Of a DNA stretch of 64,000 bases, positions 1-6,883 are shown in pieces (the first letter of the stretch is position 1; every line of letters starts with the position of its first letter). The notes under the pieces are model-generated. The model saw only the letters and a program-made list of their open reading frames with translations, was not told the origin of the DNA and ran no database searches. A program made the position numbers and the translations under genes. Origin of the DNA: an uncultured Candidatus Competibacteraceae bacterium (GTDB lineage Bacteria; Pseudomonadota; Gammaproteobacteria; Competibacterales; Competibacteraceae); the NCBI GenBank assembly GCA_903879705.1, contig CAIRMO010000055.1, forward strand, positions 24,124 to 88,123. Direction: 5' to 3'.

Positions 1-210
1 GGCCGGGCGGCGATCATGGAATTTTTGGTGATGACCGATCCCCTGCGGCGGCTGGTACTGAAACACGCCGACGCCGGCGAATTGCAGGCGGAAGCTCAAC
101 GCGGCAGCATGGACACCATGTATGAAGACGGTCTGCAAAAAGCGGTCGCGGGTTTCACCACGATCGAAGAAGTGTTGCGGGTCACCACCCAACAGGAACA
201 GGACGGCTAA
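1..210 (+). CDS. gspE: Type II secretion ATPase GspE, C-terminal fragment
   Basis: The window opens inside this gene: the reading frame is open from base 1 and gives 69 C-terminal residues before TAA at 208-210. The stretch around EFLVMTDPLRRLV and the ending FTTIEEVLRVTTQ are typical of the last helices of GspE-type secretion ATPases, which hydrolyse ATP in the cytoplasm to drive pseudopilus assembly. The Walker motifs lie outside the window. Its stop touches the ATG of gspF (TAAATG), so the two are probably translationally coupled. The family call rests on this tail plus the gsp genes that follow. Confidence 0.85.
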   Translation, partial: GRAAIMEFLVMTDPLRRLVLKHADAGELQAEAQRGSMDTMYEDGLQKAVAGFTTIEEVLRVTTQQEQDG

Positions 211-1431
211 ATGCCCCGTTACCGTTATGAAGCCGTGGACGCCGCTGGCGAGACGTTGCGCGACGCGGTGGACGCTGCGTCGCTGGAGGCGGCGGTTGAG
301 CGCTTGCGCGATCAGGGTTTGTTGCCGCTTTCGGTCGTCGAGACCAAGGGCGGCTGGTTGGGCGGCGGCTGGGGTCAGCCGCTATTCAGCCAACGCCGGA
401 CATTATCCAGAAAGATGGTTATGCGGATGACTCAGCAACTGTCCAGCCTGCTGCACGCCGGAATGCCGCTGGATCGGGCGCTGACCATTTTGATCGGGGT
501 AGCCGAGGATGAACCCGCGCAAATGCTGTTGACCCGGGTGCAGGAGAAAGTGCGCGGCGGTTCTTCGCTGGCCGACGCGATGGAAATGCAGGGAACATTC
601 TCCCGTTTCTACCTGAACATGATCCGGGCTGGCGAAGCAGGCGGGGCGCTGGATGTGGTGCTGAAGCGGTTGACCGAGTTTCTGGAGCGGTCGCAGGCGC
701 TGCGAGAAACCGTCACCTCGGCGCTGATTTACCCGATGATCCTGTTGTCCGTCTCGGCGCTGTCGGTGATCGTGCTGCTGACGTTCGTGGTGCCGCAATT
801 TCAGCGCCTGTTCGCCGATGCCGGTAAAGCGTTGCCGCTGGCGACCCAGATTGTGATTGCGACCGGCGATGGGTTCCGGCATTACTGGTGGGCTGGGGCG
901 ATCGTGATTGCCGTGTTGATCGGAGCCATGCGTCAGCAACTCAGCCATCCTGAGAGCCGCACCCGCTGGGATCGCTGGTTTCTGCGCTTGCCGCTGTTCG
1001 GCGATCTGATCGCCAAGGTGGAAACGGCGCGGCTGGCGCGGACCCTGGGAACCCTGCTCGGCAATGGCGTGTCGTTGTTGAGCGCCCTGACCATCGTCCG
1101 CGAGACCTTGACTAATCAGGTGTTGATCGCGGAACTGGGCGAGGTCGCTGAACACGTCAAGACCGGTCGAGGCTTAGCGGATCCGTTGCTGGAAGCTGGC
1201 GGCTTTCCCAAACTGGCGGTGCAGATGATCCGGGTGGGTGAGGAGACCGGCCAGTTGCAAGAGATGCTGTTGCAGGTCGCCGACACTTACGACGCCGAGG
1301 TCGGCACCGCCGTCAAGCGGATGCTGACTCTGCTGGAACCAGCCCTGATTCTGGGTTTGGGGGTGATCATCTCCGGCATCATTATGTCCATCCTGGTGGC
1401 GATTCTCAGCCTGAATGAATTGGCGTTTTAA
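211..1431 (+). CDS. gspF: Type II secretion inner-membrane platform protein GspF
   Basis: 406 residues, the usual GspF length. It is the polytopic inner-membrane platform that couples the GspE ATPase to pseudopilus growth. Two repeated T2SSF cytoplasmic domains are seen, at about residues 70-195 and 270-395. Each has a glycine-rich helical motif of the type MIRAGEAGGALD / MIRVGEETGQLQ. Hydrophobic segments lie near 170-195, 220-240 and at the C-terminus (LILGLGVIISGIIMSILVAI). The start ATG follows the gspE stop without a gap. Intact, in the expected operon position. Confidence 0.96.
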   Translation: MPRYRYEAVDAAGETLRDAVDAASLEAAVERLRDQGLLPLSVVETKGGWLGGGWGQPLFSQRRTLSRKMVMRMTQQLSSLLHAGMPLDRALTILIGVAEDEPAQMLLTRVQEKVRGGSSLADAMEMQGTFSRFYLNMIRAGEAGGALDVVLKRLTEFLERSQALRETVTSALIYPMILLSVSALSVIVLLTFVVPQFQRLFADAGKALPLATQIVIATGDGFRHYWWAGAIVIAVLIGAMRQQLSHPESRTRWDRWFLRLPLFGDLIAKVETARLARTLGTLLGNGVSLLSALTIVRETLTNQVLIAELGEVAEHVKTGRGLADPLLEAGGFPKLAVQMIRVGEETGQLQEMLLQVADTYDAEVGTAVKRMLTLLEPALILGLGVIISGIIMSILVAILSLNELAF

Positions 1432-1453
1432 AGATTAAAGGTTAAAAATCAAG

Positions 1454-1882
1454 ATGAAACAACATGTTCCTCGCCGCTTGCGCGGTTTTACCCTGATCGA
1501 ATTGCTGGTGGTGCTGGTCATTCTGGGCCTGCTGGCCGGGCTGGTTGGGCCGCAGGTGATCAAGTACCTGGGTGGCGCTAATACCAAGGTCGCCAAGCTG
1601 CAAATTGAGGATTTCAGCACCGCGCTGGATGCTTTCCGGCTCGACATGGGGCGCTATCCCACGACGAGCGAAGGCTTGCAGGCGCTGGTCGTCCAACCCT
1701 CTAACGCGAACCGCTGGAATGGCCCCTATCTGCGTAAAAACACCATCCCCAAAGATCCGTGGGGGAATGATTACCAGTATCGCTCCCCTGGTCAGCATGG
1801 GGCGTTTGATCTCCATTCGCTGGGCGCTGACAACACTGACGGCGGCGAGGGCGAGAATCAGGATGTGGTGAGCTGGCTGTGA
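1454..1882 (+). CDS. gspG: Type II secretion major pseudopilin GspG
   Basis: 142 residues. The type IV prepilin leader is clear: ten residues ending in RG, then FTLIELLVVLVILGLLAGLV, with cleavage expected between Gly11 and Phe12 and Glu at mature position 5. The C-terminal part carries the major-pseudopilin signature (RYPTTSEGLQALV, DPWGNDYQY, GADNTDGGEGENQD), which forms the calcium-binding loop in this family. It polymerises into the periplasmic pseudopilus. A 22-base gap separates it from gspF; downstream is a palindromic repeat rather than tight coupling to gspH. Confidence 0.97.
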   Translation: MKQHVPRRLRGFTLIELLVVLVILGLLAGLVGPQVIKYLGGANTKVAKLQIEDFSTALDAFRLDMGRYPTTSEGLQALVVQPSNANRWNGPYLRKNTIPKDPWGNDYQYRSPGQHGAFDLHSLGADNTDGGEGENQDVVSWL

Positions 1883-1917
1883 TCAGGATGAAAATAAGAA
1901 ACAGGGCGTTCACTTTC

Positions 1918-1989
1918 CGTCATTCCCGCGTCAGCGGGAATCCAGTCACCCGCTGAAAACGCTGGATACCTGCATTCGCGGGTATGACG
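1918..1989. repeat. REP-like palindromic intergenic repeat
   Basis: A 72-base imperfect palindrome between gspG and gspH. It begins CGTCATTCCCGCGTCAGCGG and ends CGCGGGTATGACG, with internal inverted copies of GGAATCCAG/CTGGATACC. This is the familiar form of the dispersed proteobacterial repeat whose arms read CGTCATTCCCGC. It could form a long hairpin in the gsp transcript and modulate the ratio of the very abundant GspG to the minor pseudopilins; that effect is inferred. Confidence 0.75.
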
Positions 1990-2003
1990 AAAAAGGCAGG
2001 CCA

Positions 2004-2522
2004 GTGAAAGTTCTGAGAAACTCAGAAATGATTAACTTAATGTGGACGGGACAGCAGACTTTGACAGGACGGTCGCAACGCGGTTTTACCCTGCTGGAAA
2101 TGCTGGTGGCCCTGGTGATTGGCGTCTTGCTGGTCACGCTGGTTCCGCCGCTGCTGTCCGGGCTGAGCGGCGGAACTGAGTTGCGCAGTGCAGCGCGGCA
2201 ACTGGCCGCTGGTTTGCGCAGCGCCCGCAACCAGGCCGTCTCCCGCCAGCAGGAAGCCGTGCTGACGCTCGATCTGGCCCAGCGCCGGTTTGGTGTCAGC
2301 GGCGACCCCCGTATCGTCGCTTTGCCGGACAGCGTGGCGGTTAAGCTCTTCACCGCCCAGTCGGAACTGCTGGATCAAACCACCGGCAATATCCGCTTCT
2401 TCCCGGACGGCAGCTCTACTGGCGGCGCAATCACCGTCAGCGGTCCGAAGCTCGCCTACCGGGTGAATATCGACTGGTTAACCGGAGCCGTTGCCATCGT
2501 CGAACAGGATGTTCAGCCATGA
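2004..2522 (+). CDS. gspH: Type II secretion minor pseudopilin GspH
   Basis: Up to 172 residues. The prepilin motif QRGFTLLEMLVALVIGVLLV places cleavage after Gly27 of this frame. GspH leaders are normally short, so a downstream ATG at 2040 (giving a 14-residue leader) is a good alternative to the GTG at 2004, which has a weak AGGCAGG upstream. The remainder fits a GspH beta-sandwich domain (ARQLAAGLRSARNQAVSRQQ). It is a minor pseudopilin placed near the pseudopilus tip. Its TGA overlaps the ATG of gspI (ATGA). Confidence 0.9.
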   Translation: MKVLRNSEMINLMWTGQQTLTGRSQRGFTLLEMLVALVIGVLLVTLVPPLLSGLSGGTELRSAARQLAAGLRSARNQAVSRQQEAVLTLDLAQRRFGVSGDPRIVALPDSVAVKLFTAQSELLDQTTGNIRFFPDGSSTGGAITVSGPKLAYRVNIDWLTGAVAIVEQDVQP

Positions 2523-2935
2523 TCCTCTGCCGTCGCCAACGCGGCTTTTCCCTGCTGGAAGTGCTGGTCGCTTTCGCCATCCTCAGCGTCTCGCTGGGCG
2601 TATTGCTGCAAGTATTCGCGACCGGCTTGCGCAATGTGGGCTTGTCCGATGATTACAGCCAGGCGACGCTCTACGCGCAATCCATTCTCGCCGCGATGGG
2701 CCGTGAAACACCGCTCAGCGAAGGCGTCCGCTCCGGGCCAGTCAATGATCGGCTGTCTTGGCGCAGTACGGTCAGCGCCTACGTCGAGGGGCTGCCGGAT
2801 CCCGAAAAAAGCCGGGTTCGGGCCTATCGGGTCAGCGTCGAGGTGTACTGGCCGGGTCTGGTTCAGAACCGTTCAGTCACGCTGGAAACGCTGCGGCTGG
2901 CTGCGGTTGAGCCGCCGCAGGGAACGCCCCAGTGA
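2519..2935 (+). CDS. gspI: Type II secretion minor pseudopilin GspI
   Basis: 138 residues with a very short prepilin leader (eight residues ending RG) followed by FSLLEVLVAFAILSVSLGVL. Glu5 of the mature protein is present. GspI, with GspJ and GspK, forms the tip complex that initiates pseudopilus assembly. It overlaps gspH by four bases (ATGA) and gspJ by four bases (GTGA), so the minor pseudopilins are translationally coupled. The length matches the family. Confidence 0.93.
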   Translation: MILCRRQRGFSLLEVLVAFAILSVSLGVLLQVFATGLRNVGLSDDYSQATLYAQSILAAMGRETPLSEGVRSGPVNDRLSWRSTVSAYVEGLPDPEKSRVRAYRVSVEVYWPGLVQNRSVTLETLRLAAVEPPQGTPQ

Positions 2936-3600
2936 ACGCGACATTCGGCTTCTCACCTCAGCGGCAGACGGGGTTTACCCTGATCGAGCTGGTGATCGCC
3001 ATGACCCTGATGGGGTTGACGCTGGTGGCGCTGTACAGCGGCCTGCGGCTGGGGTTGAACAGTTGGGATAGCGGCGAACAACGCGCCGAGGCCGTCAACC
3101 ACTTGCGCGCCGCCCAGGAGTTTCTGCGCCGCCAACTGGCGCAATCGATGACGGTCTACCAGACCAACGATCAACAGGAGCAAACCGTGGTATTCGTCGG
3201 CGGGCCAGACCGCATCGAGTTCATTGCGCCGATGCTGACCCATCTGGACCAGGGCGGCTTGTACCGGATTCGGGTTGAAACCGGAGACGGTCGGTTGTGG
3301 CTGCGCTGGCGGAAGTATGTGCGCGCTGATCCCGAAGCCGGCGAGCAGCAGGAAACCGTGCTGCTGAACAAGGTGTCGGCGGTGGAGTGGGCCTACTTCG
3401 GATCGGAGCCGGATGATCCGACGGGGCAAAAACCGCAGAATCCGCCGAGCTGGCGCTCCGAGTGGACGATAGCCGGGCAGCGGCCGTTGTTGGTGCGGCT
3501 AAATCTGAATCTGGGCGGCCAGCCGTGGCCGGATTTGGTGGCGTCCCTGGTTGAAGGACCACAACGGTCGTCCTTGGGCGTCACAGTACAAGGACTTTGA
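2932..3600 (+). CDS. gspJ: Type II secretion minor pseudopilin GspJ
   Basis: 222 residues from a GTG start that overlaps the gspI stop. Prepilin motif QTGFTLIELVIAMTLMGLTL with Glu5. The downstream region (RAAQEFLRRQLAQSM, then PDRIEFIAPM, then VEWAYFG) matches the GspJ layout. It is part of the pseudopilus tip complex. Its end overlaps the TTG start of gspK. Confidence 0.93.
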   Translation: MNATFGFSPQRQTGFTLIELVIAMTLMGLTLVALYSGLRLGLNSWDSGEQRAEAVNHLRAAQEFLRRQLAQSMTVYQTNDQQEQTVVFVGGPDRIEFIAPMLTHLDQGGLYRIRVETGDGRLWLRWRKYVRADPEAGEQQETVLLNKVSAVEWAYFGSEPDDPTGQKPQNPPSWRSEWTIAGQRPLLVRLNLNLGGQPWPDLVASLVEGPQRSSLGVTVQGL

Positions 3601-4493
3601 GGAAGAACGTGGGACTTCGTCGACCGCGAGCTGATCAACCCGGCATGGCGCTGGTGATCGTGCTGTGGATGACCGCCCTGCTGGCCGTCATGGCCGGCAG
3701 CTTTGCCTATTCCATGCGGATCGAAACCCGGCTGGCGGTCAGCATGGTGGAGCGGGTGCAGGCCCAGGAATTAGCCGAGGCCGGAGTGGCCTATGCGCTG
3801 GCTTGGCAACTGGATCCGGAGGCCCGGAAACAATGGCCGCCAAACGGCGATGAGCGCGTCTGGTCATTTGGCGTTGGACAATTGCGGATTCAGGTCGTAG
3901 ACGCCAGCGGCCTGATCAATCTCAATACCGCTGACGCCGAGTTGCTCAAGAAATTGCTGACGGCGGCGGGCGTGGCGAGCGGGGATCAGGATCGGCTGGC
4001 GGAGGCCATCCTGGAGCAGCGCAACCCGGATGAACGACAACGGTTAGGGGCAAAACCATCCGCCGCAGGTTTTAGCCCCCGGTTGCGCCCGGCCGGGTTT
4101 GAAAGTATTGAGGATTTGCAGCAGGTTCCGGGCATGACCCCGGCGATTTACGCCCGGATCGCCAGCCTGATGACCGTATTTTCCCAGCATCGCGGTGTTA
4201 ATCCGGGGCTGGCACCGGCCCGGGTGCTGCTGGCGCTGGGGATGGACGAACGGGCGGTCGCTGATTATGTCCAAAGCCGCGCCCGCGCCGCGGCGGACGG
4301 ATTGCCGCCGCCGCCCGTGGCCATCGATCAAGGTCAATTCGTTTCCTTTCAGATGAACGCGAATGTTTATCATGTCCGGGTCATTGCAGAGACGGCGACT
4401 GGCGCAACCGCGCTGGTGGAAGCGGTTATCGATAACCAAAGGACGAACCTCGGTAAACTGCCACGCGGGTTGATGTGGCGCGATGGACGCTGA
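3597..4493 (+). CDS. gspK: Type II secretion minor pseudopilin GspK
   Basis: 298 residues, starting at a TTG that overlaps the gspJ stop (TTGA); a GTG at 3609 is an alternative. The hydrophobic N-terminal helix (GMALVIVLWMTALLAVMAGS) lacks the Glu5 found in other pseudopilins, as is normal for GspK. The large globular domain contains the expected LINLNTADAELLKKLL helix-hairpin-helix-like segment and EDLQQVPGMTPAIY. GspK caps the tip complex. Confidence 0.93.
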   Translation: MRKNVGLRRPRADQPGMALVIVLWMTALLAVMAGSFAYSMRIETRLAVSMVERVQAQELAEAGVAYALAWQLDPEARKQWPPNGDERVWSFGVGQLRIQVVDASGLINLNTADAELLKKLLTAAGVASGDQDRLAEAILEQRNPDERQRLGAKPSAAGFSPRLRPAGFESIEDLQQVPGMTPAIYARIASLMTVFSQHRGVNPGLAPARVLLALGMDERAVADYVQSRARAAADGLPPPPVAIDQGQFVSFQMNANVYHVRVIAETATGATALVEAVIDNQRTNLGKLPRGLMWRDGR

Positions 4494-4525
4494 GGATCAA
4501 ATGCCCGTTGTGGCCTGGAGGTGGA

Positions 4526-5632
4526 ATGTGCGCTCAGCAGGATTGTTCTGATATGGCGGCGATGCCGTTGGATTTGAAGATGAACCCGCGCCTGGATTGG
4601 CGCACGGCGTGGCGTTGGTGGCGGGAGGGTCTGCTGGCCTGGCTGCCGCGGCGGATGCACCGCTGGCTGGCGGGTTCGTCGCGGCGGCTGGTCATCCGGG
4701 TCGATGAGGGTGGCTATGCGCTGGTGCGTGAAGCCGCCGGGCAAGCGCCGCAGGAGTTGGATCGGCTGGATCGGTTATCTCCGGACTGGAGCGGATTGGC
4801 CCGGCGGTTCAGAGCCGAGCAAACCCGCCAGTTGGTGTTGCGGGTTCCCGCTGACCACGCCCTGATTCGCACCCTGCCGCTACCCTTGGCTGCCGAGAAG
4901 AATCTGCGTCAGGTCATGGGGTTCGAGATGGACCGGTTGACGCCTTTTGCCGCCGCCCAGGTGTATTACGACGTGATCGTGCTGGAGCGCCAAGTCGAGC
5001 AGCGCCGGTTGCGGGTCGAACTGACGGCGTTGCCGCGGACTGCCGTCGAGTCGGTGCTGGCCCAGTTACGGCAACAGGGTTTCTCGCCGGATGTGCTGGA
5101 TGTGGCGGGCCGGCGACCCGAGTTAAACCTGTTGCCGCTGGAGCAACGCCCGCGCCGGGGAGTGTGGGCAAAACGGATACGGACGATCGTGATCGCGGTC
5201 GCCGTGCTGCTGATCGGAGCCGCGGCGTTGTTACCGATCTGGCAGCAACGGCTGCTGGCGATAGAGGTCACGACCCGGATTGACCCGGTCCAGAAAGCGG
5301 CAAACCAAGCGCTGGTCTTGCGCGATCAGCTGGATCGCGCCCTGGAAGCCTCCAACATATTGTCCCATAAGAAACAAACCCTTCCGCCGCAGGTGGATGT
5401 GTTGCGGGAACTGACCCTCATTTTACCAAATGACACCTGGCTGGAACGCTTGCAGATTAAGGGAGATAGCTTGCAGATTATCGGCCAGTCCGCCAAGGCG
5501 TCGGCGCTGATCAGGCTCATCGAGGCTTCGCCACTGTTTAGCAGTGCGACCTTCATGTCGCCGGTGACGACTGATCCGCGCACCAACAAGGAACGGTTCG
5601 TGTTGGGTGCCCGGATCAGCAAGGAACCCTAA
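4526..5632 (+). CDS. gspL: Type II secretion assembly protein GspL
   Basis: About 368 residues. The N-terminal part resembles the actin-like cytoplasmic domain of GspL (PADHALIRTLPLPLAAEKNL, then VMGFEMDRLTPF). It is followed by one membrane span at about 230-252 (IRTIVIAVAVLLIGAAALLP) and a periplasmic PilN-like ferredoxin-fold domain ending near DPRTNKERFVLGARI. GspL recruits GspE to the membrane. The start is uncertain: the frame is open from an ATG at 4475 inside gspK, and 4526 follows GGAGGTGG by only a few bases; ATGs at 4553 and 4562 are also possible. The stop overlaps the gspM ATG (TAATG). Confidence 0.88.
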   Translation: MCAQQDCSDMAAMPLDLKMNPRLDWRTAWRWWREGLLAWLPRRMHRWLAGSSRRLVIRVDEGGYALVREAAGQAPQELDRLDRLSPDWSGLARRFRAEQTRQLVLRVPADHALIRTLPLPLAAEKNLRQVMGFEMDRLTPFAAAQVYYDVIVLERQVEQRRLRVELTALPRTAVESVLAQLRQQGFSPDVLDVAGRRPELNLLPLEQRPRRGVWAKRIRTIVIAVAVLLIGAAALLPIWQQRLLAIEVTTRIDPVQKAANQALVLRDQLDRALEASNILSHKKQTLPPQVDVLRELTLILPNDTWLERLQIKGDSLQIIGQSAKASALIRLIEASPLFSSATFMSPVTTDPRTNKERFVLGARISKEP

Positions 5633-6234
5633 TGGTCGCTGTAGCTGAATCGGGTTGGGGGCAACGACTGACGGCGCTGATGCTGCTGGCGCTCTTGGTG
5701 GGTGGTGTGCTGTATCTGGTGGTCGATCAGGGCCTGTTGGCCCGCTATCGCCACTATCGGGAATTTCTGGAACAACAGCAAGCCCGGCTGCAACAGGTAA
5801 ACCGAATCGCCGCGAGCCGCGATCCGATTCAGCAACTGATGACTAAAATCGGCCAGGATCAGGGCATTACCGCCCAATATCTGCCACAGTCCGCGCCAGC
5901 GCTGGCGGCGGCCGAATTGCAGCAGCGCATCCGGTCGGTGGTCGAGGCCGCGGGCGGAACCCTGCGCAGCACTCAGGCCTTGCCGCCGGTCGAGGAAGGC
6001 CATACGGTGAAAGTAGCCGTCAGCGTTACGCTGACCGGCGATACCGATAATCTGCAAAAAATTCTTTACGATCTGGAGGGACAGACACCCTTGTTATTTG
6101 TGGATAATCTGGAAGTCTCGGCGCGGGAGAACCGCCAGCGCCTGCCGGGCGGCCGAATGGCGACCTACACGCGCATCCAGTTGAGTGTCCAGTTCGAGGT
6201 TTACGGTTATCTGCGCAAGAAGGAGGGTGGCTAG
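5632..6234 (+). CDS. gspM: Type II secretion assembly protein GspM
   Basis: 200 residues: a short cytoplasmic N-terminus, one membrane span at about 14-32 (ALMLLALLVGGVLYLVV), a coiled-coil-like stretch (YREFLEQQQARLQQVNRI), and a periplasmic ferredoxin-like domain. GspM partners GspL in the inner-membrane assembly platform. The ATG overlaps the last base of the gspL stop. The family is weakly conserved, so the call leans on topology and position. Confidence 0.85.
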   Translation: MVAVAESGWGQRLTALMLLALLVGGVLYLVVDQGLLARYRHYREFLEQQQARLQQVNRIAASRDPIQQLMTKIGQDQGITAQYLPQSAPALAAAELQQRIRSVVEAAGGTLRSTQALPPVEEGHTVKVAVSVTLTGDTDNLQKILYDLEGQTPLLFVDNLEVSARENRQRLPGGRMATYTRIQLSVQFEVYGYLRKKEGG

Positions 6235-6861
6235 TTGACGGCCCGGACGGCAGGTCTGCTGCTATGGCTGCTGATTGGCGGGTTGGCAAGCAGCGCGGTG
6301 TTCTGGCAACTGAAGCACCCGCCACAGCCGCCGGTCCTGCCCGCTGCAACGGGTGCGCGGCCACCAGAGTTGCCGGCGCTGACTCCCGTGAAACCCTTTC
6401 GGCTGCCGCCGCCAGCGCGTTATGCCAGCATTACTGCCCGCCCGGTGTTTATCGCGGCCCGCCAGCCCGAACCGCCGCCGCCCCCCGATGAAATTACGCC
6501 GCCGCAACCTCTTCCGGCCAGTCCAGAACCGACGCCGCCAACCCTGATGGGGGTGATGATTATGCCGCAGGGGCAGGTGGCGCTATTGCGGCCCGAAGAA
6601 CCGAACGCCAAAACGGCGCGGGCCAAGGTGGGCGATAGGGTCGGAGAATGGCTGCTTGAGGCGATTTTTCCCAACCGGGTGGTGTTGAGCAAGGGGTCGG
6701 TGAAACAAGAACTGGCGCTGGTTCGAACCAAAAAGCCGGTCGGATCGAGTACCGGGAAACGAAATGGCCCCAGGCCAGCACCGGTTGCTGCCCCGCCAGA
6801 CGCGCTGCTGCAACCCGTTCCACCACCGCTGTTCACTGTCCCCGGTCTGCCGCAACAATGA
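6235..6861 (+). CDS. Type II secretion GspN/GspC-like periplasmic linker protein
   Basis: 208 residues from a TTG start directly after the gspM stop, preceded by a strong AAGGAGGGTGG. One N-terminal span (LLLWLLIGGLASSAVFW) leads to a proline-rich linker (about 25-105) and then a small domain (TLMGVMIMPQGQVALLRPEE, VGDRVGEWLLEAI) resembling the homology region of GspC. That region binds the secretin N0 domain. The gene order M-N-D is that of the Xanthomonas xps cluster, where this position holds XpsN. No separate gspC is visible, so this protein may be the inner-to-outer membrane connector; the symbol is left open. Confidence 0.78.
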   Translation: MTARTAGLLLWLLIGGLASSAVFWQLKHPPQPPVLPAATGARPPELPALTPVKPFRLPPPARYASITARPVFIAARQPEPPPPPDEITPPQPLPASPEPTPPTLMGVMIMPQGQVALLRPEEPNAKTARAKVGDRVGEWLLEAIFPNRVVLSKGSVKQELALVRTKKPVGSSTGKRNGPRPAPVAAPPDALLQPVPPPLFTVPGLPQQ

Positions 6862-6883
6862 ATGCAACAAGGCTCGCTATTTT

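Noticed and set aside
403..1155. Long minus-strand open frame of 250 codons
   Set aside because: It lies entirely opposite gspF, is rich in Gln/His/Arg as expected for an antisense shadow of a high-GC gene, and has no family features.
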